Assembly (NCBI GenBank): GCA_030699055.1
Contig: JAUYKX010000080.1
Location: forward strand, 1-11,023
Reading direction: 5' to 3'
Source of the DNA: Candidatus Nanopelagicales bacterium
GTDB taxonomy: Bacteria > Actinomycetota > Actinomycetes > S36-B12 > UBA10799
DNA: 11,023 bases
Shown: in pieces, positions 5,704 through 11,023 of the stretch
How the letters are laid out: the number at the start of each line of letters is the position of its first letter
Numbering within the stretch: position 1 is the first letter of the stretch
Program-made: the position numbers and the translations under genes
Notes under the pieces: model-generated
Seen by the model: only the letters and a program-made list of their open reading frames with translations
Databases searched by the model: none
Told to the model about the DNA's origin: nothing

Positions 5704-5718
5704 TGAAAGGAAACGAAA

Positions 5719-5814
5719 ATGAACGCACGAGCCGGAATCTGGCTTCTGATTCTACAAATCGGTTTATTTGCGTATTTAATGCGTGAGGTCGCGGGCGTTA
5801 CGGCGGGCTGGTAA
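5719..5814 (+). CDS. 31-residue single-pass membrane microprotein
   Basis: A short open frame, easily missed: it starts MNARAGIWLLILQIGLFAYL and ends REVAGVTAGW. Residues 7-21 form one uninterrupted hydrophobic helix with basic residues on both sides. It has a good ribosome site (AAAGGAAAC, about 5 nt before ATG). Its TAA is at 5812-5814 and the translocase ATG follows 4 nt later, so the ATPase, which has only a weak site of its own, probably depends on coupled translation from this gene. The translocase lacks the N-terminal membrane helices of FtsK and TraB, so this peptide may be its membrane anchor or partner. That role is an inference; no homologue is known to me. Confidence 0.65.
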   Translation: MNARAGIWLLILQIGLFAYLMREVAGVTAGW

Positions 5815-5818
5815 CGAA

Positions 5819-7114
5819 ATGGGTATTTTTAAAGGCGCGTTCAATCTCGCCGCCGGCGGATACACCGCTGCCAAGGCCGGGAAAGCGATCGCGAATATGC
5901 ACCAGGCGGAAATGCAAAACCCTGGAATTCACGCGGATCAATTCGGCGACAGCGCATTTTATAAGGCCATTTATGGACGCTCGGACGAGGCGCAATTGCG
6001 GGCCGCAATTTACGAAGCGCTCACGGTCCAGCGTCTCACCACCCAAGAAAATCCGGTCGCAATTCGAGCGATCACGCCGAAATCTTGGGGAAAATCCGTC
6101 GAAATCGATCTTATGCGTACCGGCAAAACGATCATGGATTACGACGAACGCCGTGACGCTCTGGCCGGGGCACTCGGCGCCCACAATGCCACTTTCGGCC
6201 CCGGCTCTCGACCCGGCCGGATCATCATGCACCTACAGCATCAGGATCCACTTACCCAGGATCGCGGTCAATGGCCCGTACTTGATCATGGTTATTGGAG
6301 GATTTTTTGGCCGATACCTTTCGGCGTTTGCGAGGACGGCTCCACGGCCGAAGTCGATCTTTGGCAAAGTTCGATCTTGCTCGGCGGTTTGCCCGGTTCG
6401 GGAAAATCGGTGGCCGCGAGTGAGCTGATTGCCGCCGCCGCACTCGACCCCAGTGTCGATCTCCGACTTTGTGATCCTAAAAGGGTGGAGCTGGGCCTTT
6501 TCAGGGACCGGGCAGATGCTTTCGCGACTGAATTCGAGCAGACAGTCGAGATTCTTAATAGGACCCTCGCGGACATCGAACGCCGGTACCGCTGGCTCGA
6601 AGAATACAAATTGCGCAAAATCGAGCCGCATCATGCTCCGGTCTTCCCCGCAATCGTGCTCGTCCTCGACGAGCTTGCCGAGATCACGGCGCTCGGGACC
6701 AAGGAGAGCAAAGCGGCAGCCGAGAAGCTTCGGCGAATTGTGGCGCTCGGTCGGGCCGCCAGCGTGACCGTAATTTCGGGCACGCAGAAGCCTTCTGCGG
6801 ATGTGGTGCCCACGAATTTACGGGATCTTTTCGGCACCAGATGGGGCGGATTTTGTGGATCTTTCGGGCAGGCTGAGGTAATTGTCGGGTCGGATGTCGC
6901 GATGGAATTGACCCGAATTCCGGCTAACCAGCCTGGTACCGGGCTATTGCTCGCCGAGACCGGCCAGTACCAGAAATGCCGATCATGGTACCTGAGTGAT
7001 GCCGATATCGCGGCGATTGTCGCGATGGCCACCCCGGCCCGTAAGCGGTGGCTCGCTGAAAACTCGAGTCCCTGGAACCAAGTCGAAGATTCAACCCACA
7101 ACAACAACGAATAG
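5819..7114 (+). CDS. FtsK/SpoIIIE-type DNA translocase (TraB/TraSA-like)
   Basis: 431 residues. A P-loop ATPase of the FtsK/HerA group: Walker A GGLPGSGKS (189-197, Lys196), Walker B VLVLDELAE (280-288, Asp284 and Glu285), then the FtsK-like GTQKPSADVVPTNLRDLFG (321-339). In actinomycete integrative elements such proteins move double-stranded DNA between mycelial cells. The N-terminal 180 residues are not a recognised domain and have no membrane helix, and there is no C-terminal gamma (winged-helix) domain of the FtsK type, so it is shorter than chromosomal FtsK or most TraB. I start at ATG 5819, just after the microprotein stop, rather than GTG 5783, which would overlap that gene. Its stop codon overlaps the ribosome site of the next gene. 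An alternative role is a segregation or packaging motor. Confidence 0.88.
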   Translation: MGIFKGAFNLAAGGYTAAKAGKAIANMHQAEMQNPGIHADQFGDSAFYKAIYGRSDEAQLRAAIYEALTVQRLTTQENPVAIRAITPKSWGKSVEIDLMRTGKTIMDYDERRDALAGALGAHNATFGPGSRPGRIIMHLQHQDPLTQDRGQWPVLDHGYWRIFWPIPFGVCEDGSTAEVDLWQSSILLGGLPGSGKSVAASELIAAAALDPSVDLRLCDPKRVELGLFRDRADAFATEFEQTVEILNRTLADIERRYRWLEEYKLRKIEPHHAPVFPAIVLVLDELAEITALGTKESKAAAEKLRRIVALGRAASVTVISGTQKPSADVVPTNLRDLFGTRWGGFCGSFGQAEVIVGSDVAMELTRIPANQPGTGLLLAETGQYQKCRSWYLSDADIAAIVAMATPARKRWLAENSSPWNQVEDSTHNNNE

Positions 7115-7124
7115 GAGTAACGAA

Positions 7125-7331
7125 ATGCAAGATCTGAATGATCCAATCGTCCGCGCCAGGGTTACCCGAGCTTGCCAACTGCTCGACGGAATTGTGAAGT
7201 GCCCCGGTCATCCGAGTGGAATCGCTATCCGTCTGGAATCGGTTGCCGTTTTGATCAAGGACGCGATCGAGCGGTCCTGGGAGCTCGACAATTCCGACGA
7301 GTTCTCCGATAAGAGCGAGGCGACGAAATGA
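7125..7331 (+). CDS. Small hypothetical protein between translocase and excisionase
   Basis: 68 residues, acidic and probably helical, not recognised. Notable points are a Cys pair in context (ACQLLDGIVKCPGHP, about 14-28), a helix IRLESVAVLIKDAIERSWEL, and a charged C-terminus. The ATG at 7125 has a strong AGGAG (7113-7117) 7 nt upstream; longer frames from upstream starts would lie within the translocase gene and are rejected. Its stop overlaps the excisionase start (ATGA). The tight packing suggests a function in transfer or excision. Confidence 0.72.
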   Translation: MQDLNDPIVRARVTRACQLLDGIVKCPGHPSGIAIRLESVAVLIKDAIERSWELDNSDEFSDKSEATK

Positions 7332-7531
7332 AAGGTCAACTCGAAACGACGCTCGCGGACGTCGAGCCGCTGCTCTCGGTAACGGCTGTCGCGGCCGTGC
7401 TGGATCTTCCGCTCTCCACCGTCTACGGGCTTGCTCGTACGGGCGAGATTCCGTGTGTGAAGATCGGCCGTGCTGTTCGGTTTTCTCCGGCCGCAATTCG
7501 ATCGTGGTTGGCTGAGCGGTCTGGGCCGTGA
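7328..7531 (+). CDS. Excisionase-like DNA-binding protein (MerR-type HTH, helix-turn-helix 17)
   Basis: 67 residues containing the standard short winged HTH of excisionases: LLSVTAVAAVLDLPLSTVYGLARTGEIPCVKIGRAVRFSPAAIRSWL, roughly residues 15-61, with the VKIGRAVRF wing. Proteins of this kind bind next to the attachment site and direct the integrase to excise the element. Its start overlaps the preceding stop, and its own TGA overlaps the integrase GTG, so Xis and Int are translated together, as in pSAM2-like elements. Confidence 0.9.
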   Translation: MKGQLETTLADVEPLLSVTAVAAVLDLPLSTVYGLARTGEIPCVKIGRAVRFSPAAIRSWLAERSGP

Positions 7532-8631
7532 TTCGTCGGTATAGGCAGACTCGGTGGCAGGCGCGGGTAACGGTTCGTGATCCTGCGCGCTCGCGCGGGT
7601 ACGCCGAGATCAGCCGCACGTTCGACACCCGCCGGGAGGCGGAGAAGTGGGAGGCGACCCGCAAGCGTGAGGAACGCGCGAGGCGGACGCCCGATGCTCG
7701 TTTGAAGTTGTCGGTGTATGCGGAGAAAGTGTGGCCGATTGTCTCGATGCGTTGGAAGGAGAAGACCGCCGCCGGGATGCGTGGCGCGCTGACGACGCGG
7801 GTTTTCCCGATGTTCGGATCGGTGCGGGTGTCGGACATTCGGTCGACTCGGATTGACGCGGCGGTTGCCGAGTGGTTGGCGTCGGGCGTGAGCGCGTCCA
7901 CCATTGCGGATTCGCTCGCGGCCATGAATGCTGTGCTCGATTATGCGTGGCGCGATGGTGCGATCGATCAGAACCCGGTGCGGATGGTTCGTCGTCCGGT
8001 TGACGTCCGGCCGAAGCCGTCGCGACCGGCGTTGACTCTGGCGCAGGTTCGCCGTTTGGCTGATCTGTGTCTTGTTTCGTCCCGAACGGGAACGGTCACG
8101 GTGTATCGGGATCTTGTGTTGTGTCTCGGGACGACCGGGCTTCGTTTCGGTGAGGCGATCGCTCTGCGCGCGGCTGATTTGGATCTTCCGCGTGGTCGTT
8201 TGCTCGTCTCCCGTTCGTTTGTCGAGGTCGATGGTCGACTGGTGCTTCAGACTCCGAAGTCGGGTCGGTCCCGTACGGTGCCGGTACCGGGTTTCCTCGC
8301 GGATGTGTTGCGGGCGAGAGTCGCTAATTTGCCTTTGACTGCGTTGGTGTTCGAGGGCCGCAATGGTGCGCCGATCCGTAACAACACGTTGCGAAAGGCG
8401 GTGTGGAATCGTGTGGTGCGGTCCGATCCGATGTTCGCCGGGATGCGGATACATGATCTTCGCTCGGCCGCGTTGACGAACTTTTCTTTGGCCGGGGTGC
8501 CGATAACGGATGTTCAGCAGATCGCGGGGCATTCCTCGCTGGTCGTGACTTCGCGGTATGCGCGTCCGCGTGAGGATGCGGTGTCCCGAGCGGCTGCGGC
8601 ATTGGACGCGTTCTCTACTGACGTCGGGTGA
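7528..8631 (+). CDS. Tyrosine recombinase / site-specific integrase
   Basis: 367 residues. An N-terminal AP2-like arm-binding region (RWQARVTVRDPARSRGYAEIS, about 9-29) is followed by a SAM-like core-binding domain (about 60-150) and the catalytic domain. All catalytic residues can be placed: Arg206 (TGLRFGEA), Lys244 (PKSGRSRT), His309-x-x-Arg312 (HDLR), His335 (GHSS) and nucleophile Tyr344 (SRYAR). It would recombine attP with the tRNA-Thr attB. The start is GTG 7528 within the excisionase stop (GTGA overlap). The gene is more GC-rich than the left part of the element, so int-xis may have been joined to it separately. Followed by hairpins and the inverted-repeat cluster where attP arm sites would be expected. 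Confidence 0.95.
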   Translation: MIRRYRQTRWQARVTVRDPARSRGYAEISRTFDTRREAEKWEATRKREERARRTPDARLKLSVYAEKVWPIVSMRWKEKTAAGMRGALTTRVFPMFGSVRVSDIRSTRIDAAVAEWLASGVSASTIADSLAAMNAVLDYAWRDGAIDQNPVRMVRRPVDVRPKPSRPALTLAQVRRLADLCLVSSRTGTVTVYRDLVLCLGTTGLRFGEAIALRAADLDLPRGRLLVSRSFVEVDGRLVLQTPKSGRSRTVPVPGFLADVLRARVANLPLTALVFEGRNGAPIRNNTLRKAVWNRVVRSDPMFAGMRIHDLRSAALTNFSLAGVPITDVQQIAGHSSLVVTSRYARPREDAVSRAAAALDAFSTDVG

Positions 8632-8659
8632 CAGCAGCCACCGGCCTGTATTTCCTCTT

Positions 8660-8708
8660 CCACGAATTCTCGTGGCGGCGGATCGGTGACCGCACCATCC
8701 ACGGTGCG
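8660..8708 (+). terminator. Two hairpins after the integrase, possible weak terminator
   Basis: First stem: CCACGA/TCGTGG (8660-8665, 8670-8675) with loop ATTC. Second stem: CGCACC/GGTGCG (8691-8696, 8703-8708) with a 6-nt loop. Neither is followed by a T-tract, so intrinsic termination is doubtful, but they mark the end of the plus-strand operon. Confidence 0.3.
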
Positions 8709-8757
8709 CCGTGAGGGCCGCGCCGCGAGGGGGAACACGGGGGCATGGCGCCGGAGG

Positions 8758-8813
8758 CTCGCAAGATCATTAGGCGGGCGGGAACGGTGGTACGGTGCTA
8801 ATGATCTTGCGAG
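8758..8813. repeat. Perfect 16-bp inverted repeat carrying ATGATCTTGC
   Basis: CTCGCAAGATCATTAG (8758-8773) and CTAATGATCTTGCGAG (8798-8813) are exact inverted copies around a 24-nt G-rich centre. A partial third copy, AAGATCAT, is at 8838-8845. GGCGCC also appears outside both arms (8747-8752 and 8815-8820). It lies 127 nt beyond the integrase stop and 99 nt before the antitoxin gene, so it may be an attachment arm, a transfer origin, or an operator. Confidence 0.9.
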
Positions 8814-8829
8814 TGGCGCCACTCGCAAG
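8806..8829. repeat. Perfect 24-bp palindrome
   Basis: The half-site CTTGCGAGTGGC (8806-8817) is followed directly by its exact reverse complement GCCACTCGCAAG (8818-8829). It shares CTTGCGAG with the 16-bp inverted repeat to its left, so the two can form alternative cruciforms. An uninterrupted palindrome of this length suits a dimeric regulator or relaxase-type site. Confidence 0.9.
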
Positions 8830-8863
8830 CGGCCCGAAAGATCATGTTCTCTCGGCGGGTGTG

Positions 8864-8869
8864 TACCAT
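8864..8869 (+). promoter_or_regulatory. Possible -10 box for the toxin-antitoxin operon
   Basis: TACCAT (8864-8869) would start transcription near 8876, giving a leader of about 36 nt to the antitoxin ATG. No good -35 is seen 16-18 nt upstream. The palindromes end about 35 bp upstream, where an autoregulatory complex could act. Confidence 0.3.
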
Positions 8870-8911
8870 GGTGCATTGAAGTACGCGCGAATCACGGTTG
8901 GAGAAGTACTG

Positions 8912-9148
8912 ATGAAGATAACGCTGGCTGACCGTATCGTTTCGGACTCCGAGATCATGGAAGGTAAGCCCACCATAGATGGAACCAGGGTAACCGTATC
9001 GAAGATAGTTCGGCTGGTGGCGGCAGGTACAACCACCGAGCAGATTTGCGATGACTATCCATACGTTCAGCCGGAGGACGTTGCTGCCGCGTTGACGTTC
9101 TCCGCTCACGAGTTGGAGCGCACTTCTTATCACGCTCTCCTGGCATAG
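8912..9148 (+). CDS. DUF433 antitoxin
   Basis: 78 residues with the whole DUF433 signature: an N-terminal ITLADRIVSDSEIMEGKPTI followed by GTRVTV (to about residue 29), and the winged C-terminal part YPYVQPEDVAAALTF (about 49-63). Family members are antitoxins of VapB type that pair with DUF5615 PIN-like toxins. I start at ATG 8912, preceded by GGAGAAG at 8900-8906; the longer frame from 8795 would run through the palindromes and lacks similarity. The toxin gene follows after 6 nt on the same strand. Antitoxins of this kind often repress their own operon, and the palindromes upstream are candidate sites. Confidence 0.9.
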   Translation: MKITLADRIVSDSEIMEGKPTIDGTRVTVSKIVRLVAAGTTTEQICDDYPYVQPEDVAAALTFSAHELERTSYHALLA

Positions 9149-9154
9149 AGATTA

Positions 9155-9535
9155 ATGACCATCCACCTTCTGATCGATCAGAACCAATCGGTTGCATTAG
9201 CGCGATCATTGGCAGAGCTGGGATGGCGCACGGAACATGTGTCGAAGGTGGCTGCTCTGGGAAAAAGAGCCACGGATAGGCAGATCGTCGACTACGCGGT
9301 TATCCAGGGAATGACGGTAGTCACTGCTGATACGGACTTCGGCGAGATTGTTTTCCGTTCTCGGATGAGCAAACCATCTGTTATCCGGTTTGACGGTCAT
9401 GTGGAGGATGCATACAACGACGTGCGTAAGACACAGCTTCTACACGAAGTTCTGACTGCTCACGCGGCTGCCATAGAGGCGGGCTGTCTTGTGGTGTTGT
9501 CCGGGTTGGTCAGGATCACGATGAACAGGCAATAG
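9155..9535 (+). CDS. DUF5615 PIN-like toxin (putative RNase)
   Basis: 126 residues of the DUF5615 PIN-like fold. Seen: the N-terminal LLIDQNQSVALARSLAELGW with acidic Asp8, ATDRQIVDYA (39-48) with Asp41 and Asp46, and VVTADTDFGEIVF (55-67) with Asp59 and Asp61; these acidic residues would hold the metal ion. The family is expected to cleave RNA when free and to be held inactive by the DUF433 partner, but activity of this protein is not shown by sequence. Start ATG 9155 is 6 nt after the antitoxin stop, so it is probably coupled. Codon use is less GC-biased than in gpgS, suggesting transfer. The pair could stabilise the neighbouring element or be a separate chromosomal module. Confidence 0.88.
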   Translation: MTIHLLIDQNQSVALARSLAELGWRTEHVSKVAALGKRATDRQIVDYAVIQGMTVVTADTDFGEIVFRSRMSKPSVIRFDGHVEDAYNDVRKTQLLHEVLTAHAAAIEAGCLVVLSGLVRITMNRQ

Positions 9536-9622
9536 CATGACAGCCTGACCACGATCAACGATTCCGACCGGAAAGGGCATCCCGACACTCCGGGCAGAGG
9601 GGATGGTTCGACAATCCTAGGA

Positions 9623-9646
9623 CGGACATTCGGGCATAACTGTCCG
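9623..9646. terminator. Hairpin in the convergent gap after the toxin gene
   Basis: CGGACA (9623-9628) and TGTCCG (9641-9646) form a 6-bp stem around a 12-nt loop. It sits between the plus-strand toxin gene and the minus-strand small gene, where a two-way terminator would be expected. No clear T-run follows on either side. The rest of 9536-9728 shows no gene or signal I can support. Confidence 0.3.
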
Positions 9647-9728
9647 AGGAATCGGGTATTGTTTCAATGGTTGGGTGGTCGGCCCGGTGGTTGCGTCGAT
9701 TGGGCGGTGCTTCCACCGGGTCGGGGCA

Positions 9729-9887
9729 TCACGACCCGTTCCGATACCGCTCGCCTCGGATCTCTTCCAGAATCTGAGCAGTAGAATGCTTGGCCGGAAC
9801 CTGTTTAGTGGAGGCCAGCTTCCGCATAACCCCCGGCTTGCGCCGTTGTTTTGCTTGGTTCTTGGTGGTTTTATCCTTGGCTGCCAT
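9729..9887 (-). CDS. 52-residue basic protein, unknown
   Basis: A short minus-strand frame beginning MAAKDKTTKNQAKQRRKP and ending QILEEIRGERYRNGS. The N-terminal half is very rich in Lys, Arg and Gln and is probably disordered; the C-terminal half could form one amphipathic helix (STAQILEEIRGERYR). A good ribosome site AGAGGA lies 7 nt before the ATG, which makes it credible despite its size. The tail recalls the C-terminal helices of small antitoxins, but I cannot name a family, and only a 21-codon frame (overlapping as TGATG) follows, so no toxin partner is evident. It may be the remnant of a broken toxin-antitoxin pair. Confidence 0.55.
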   Translation of the reverse strand: MAAKDKTTKNQAKQRRKPGVMRKLASTKQVPAKHSTAQILEEIRGERYRNGS

Positions 9888-9952
9888 CACGTAATCCTCT
9901 TCTGAACGAATCTGGTTCTGAGTCTATTGAGCGTATGGCAAGCGGCCCCGCG

Positions 9953-10720
9953 CTAGACCGTGATTGTTCGGCCGTCGATTCGCATGTGCCGCAGATTTCC
10001 GGGCGATTCTTCTGCCGGTAGTCCGATCACGTGGGTGGTGAACTCGACCCCTGCGTCGCTTGTCGACAGGCGATTGTGTTCGTACGCGACGTGGTAATGG
10101 GCGTGTATGAGCAGCGACGGGGTGAGCGCGTCGACGATTCGGGAAATCCGCTGCCGGTGGGTTTCGGCCTCCGCGCGCACGGTTGGCCCGAAGGCGGCGG
10201 TGAACTCACGGTCAGACAAGAGGCCGGGTATGTGGTAGCCGTCTGCGGTGTCGTGGCACAGCAGAACGTCGGTCGGTGGCAGTTGTCTGATTGCCGATTC
10301 CTGCTCATCGGTTATTTCCTCGCTGATCCACCAGTCGTCGCCTTCGGTCCGATACTGCTTGTCGACACTGACCGCGCCACCGATTGCGGTGAATGAGACA
10401 TCCTCGATCACGAAACGGTGACCACGCGACAGGATCAGGACGTTCGGTGCGGCGATTTTGCGGCCTTCGTCGTCGGTTTCGAGCCATTCGATGTCGTCGT
10501 TGTTGTCGTGATTGCCGAGGATGTTCCACAATTCGACATTGTTCTCGACAGCCGCTGCGGAAACGTGTCTGAGATAGCCGTGGGTGGAGGGAAACCCGTA
10601 GCCGAAGTCGCCGAGATGAATGAGCAGGCCGATACCCTGCTCGGCGGTTTTCCGTATGCACTGCTTCGCGTGGTGCTGGTCCGCGTGCCAGTCACCGGCG
10701 AGCATGATCGATGTCGTCAT
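9953..10720 (-). CDS. Calcineurin-like metallophosphoesterase
   Basis: 255 residues with the full metallophosphoesterase motif series: GDWH (Asp10, His12), HLGDFG (Asp38), LGNHDNN (Asn70, His71), LLCHD (His156) and HAHYH (His206, His208, His210) in place of the usual GHxH. These ligands would hold a two-metal centre that hydrolyses phosphoesters; the substrate (nucleotide, protein or nucleic acid) cannot be told from sequence. No signal peptide or membrane segment, so cytoplasmic. I start at ATG 10720, which overlaps the stop of the upstream gene (ATGA); the longer frame to 10990 is out-of-frame noise from that gene. A 65-nt gap separates it from the small basic gene downstream. Confidence 0.9.
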   Translation of the reverse strand: MTTSIMLAGDWHADQHHAKQCIRKTAEQGIGLLIHLGDFGYGFPSTHGYLRHVSAAAVENNVELWNILGNHDNNDDIEWLETDDEGRKIAAPNVLILSRGHRFVIEDVSFTAIGGAVSVDKQYRTEGDDWWISEEITDEQESAIRQLPPTDVLLCHDTADGYHIPGLLSDREFTAAFGPTVRAEAETHRQRISRIVDALTPSLLIHAHYHVAYEHNRLSTSDAGVEFTTHVIGLPAEESPGNLRHMRIDGRTITV

Positions 10721-11022
10721 CGCGTGTCCTCGGTGGGCCAGTATTCGGCGGTGACGTCTCGTGCGAAATACTCTTGCCAGAAGTCTTCGGCCAACAAGAT
10801 CACCGGGTCGGGAGGTCCGACGAGTTCGTAACGGCGCCCTGTTTCCGTGAACACTTGCATCGTGGTGGGGTCGAACATCGTGATCGGGGTCATCCTGGTG
10901 CAGAAGCCGTACCCCGTCAGGGGCCGGGTGTGCTGGGTGAGTACGCACCGCCAGGTGTCGCCATCGGTGGTGAGTTCGACGATTGCCCACGCGGTGATCG
11001 GCTCGTCCTCGATCGACGGTAC
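10717..11022 (-). CDS. Unknown protein, partial (3' end only), coupled to the metallophosphoesterase
   Basis: An open frame enters from the right edge and gives 101 residues before TGA at 10717-10719. It reads like a real protein: AWAIVELTTDGDTWRCVLTQHTR, then GYGFCTRMTPITMFDPTTMQVFTETGRRYELVGPPDP and an aromatic, acidic end (DFWQEYFARDVTAEYWPTED). I do not recognise the family. Its stop overlaps the metallophosphoesterase start by 4 nt, so the two are translated together and probably work in one process. The 5' end lies outside the window. Confidence 0.65.
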   Translation of the reverse strand, partial: VPSIEDEPITAWAIVELTTDGDTWRCVLTQHTRPLTGYGFCTRMTPITMFDPTTMQVFTETGRRYELVGPPDPVILLAEDFWQEYFARDVTAEYWPTEDTR

Positions 11023-11023
11023 C

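Larger units (their letters stand above)
4153..8631. mobile_element. Integrated mobile element (AICE-like) at tRNA-Thr
   Basis: Inferred unit: tRNA 3' end, putative HTH regulator, two unknown small genes, TM microprotein, FtsK/TraB ATPase, small gene, excisionase-like protein, tyrosine integrase. Its genes run plus-strand with short gaps or 4-nt overlaps, and the left part uses many more A/T-ending codons than gpgS or thrC. This order resembles small actinomycete integrative and conjugative elements such as pSAM2, but no Rep or primase-polymerase gene is recognisable. The left boundary is placed at the tRNA 3' end. The right boundary is uncertain because I could not find a repeated tRNA end; the repeats and toxin-antitoxin pair to 9535 may belong to it. 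4153-4294 holds no gene or signal I can name. Confidence 0.75.

Noticed and set aside
6924-7925. Minus-strand frame of 333 codons opposite the translocase, Xis and Int
   Set aside because: It crosses three convincing plus-strand genes, is Arg/Ser-rich low complexity, and has no domain.
7423-8532. Minus-strand frame of 369 codons opposite the integrase
   Set aside because: Arg/His/Pro-rich composition typical of antisense high-GC frames; the plus strand encodes all integrase catalytic residues.
8632-8911. Searched for CRISPR repeats or an insertion sequence around the palindromes
   Set aside because: The repeats are dyads without regular spacers, and there is no transposase frame or target duplication.
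9594-9620. T-arm-like stretch (GGATGGTTCGAC) that could be a tRNA fragment or attR
   Set aside because: The stem does not pair around a TTCGA loop, and it does not match the tRNA-Thr 3' end.
9675-9905. Plus-strand frame of 76 codons
   Set aside because: It is antisense to the small minus-strand gene, which has a better ribosome site, and its sequence shows no domain.

Overview
This window looks like the chromosome of a high-GC actinobacterium of the Mycobacteriales, most likely a Nocardia or Rhodococcus relative. The evidence is a glucosyl-3-phosphoglycerate synthase (gpgS) and a DUF3263 protein, both typical of that order, a cold-shock / sulfur-carrier / threonine-synthase gene cluster, tandem CIRCE operators, and strongly GC-biased codons outside the central region. 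The genus is inferred, not proven.

Layout. (1) 1-200: two tandem CIRCE (HrcA) operators over a leftward promoter; the controlled gene, probably groEL, lies off the left edge. (2) 298-2331, minus strand: threonine synthase (thrC) with a SAM-I riboswitch leader at 2351-2494, then a CysO/MoaD-type sulfur carrier ending in Gly-Gly, then a cold-shock protein. (3) 2642-3619, plus strand: gpgS, starting at TTG. (4) 3648-3962, minus: DUF3263 protein. (5) 4080-4152: tRNA-Thr(UGU). (6) 4153 to about 8630: a compact integrated mobile element next to the tRNA 3' end. It has a minus-strand putative HTH regulator, a divergent promoter region with direct repeats, two unknown small genes, a 31-residue membrane microprotein missing from simple ORF lists, an FtsK/TraB-type ATPase, a small unknown gene, an excisionase-like HTH protein and a tyrosine integrase. 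The plus-strand genes are tightly packed and several overlap by 4 nt. Codons in the left part of the element end in A or T much more often than those of the flanking genes. (7) 8758-8829: a dense set of inverted repeats, then a DUF433/DUF5615 toxin-antitoxin pair. (8) 9729-11022, minus: a 52-residue basic protein, a metallophosphoesterase, and the 3' part of an unknown gene overlapping it by 4 nt.

How the parts may work together. The ThrC-like enzyme and CysO-like carrier follow one another behind a SAM-sensing leader. This links them to sulfur amino acid supply and allows an untested idea: a protein-thiocarboxylate route that uses O-phosphohomoserine. The central element resembles a minimal actinomycete integrative element (integration, excision, FtsK-type DNA translocation) but shows no recognisable replication initiator. 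A 10-mer, ATGATCTTGC, recurs in inverted pairs near both ends of the element and may be a shared protein-binding site. I found no second copy of the tRNA 3' end, so the right boundary of the element is unresolved.
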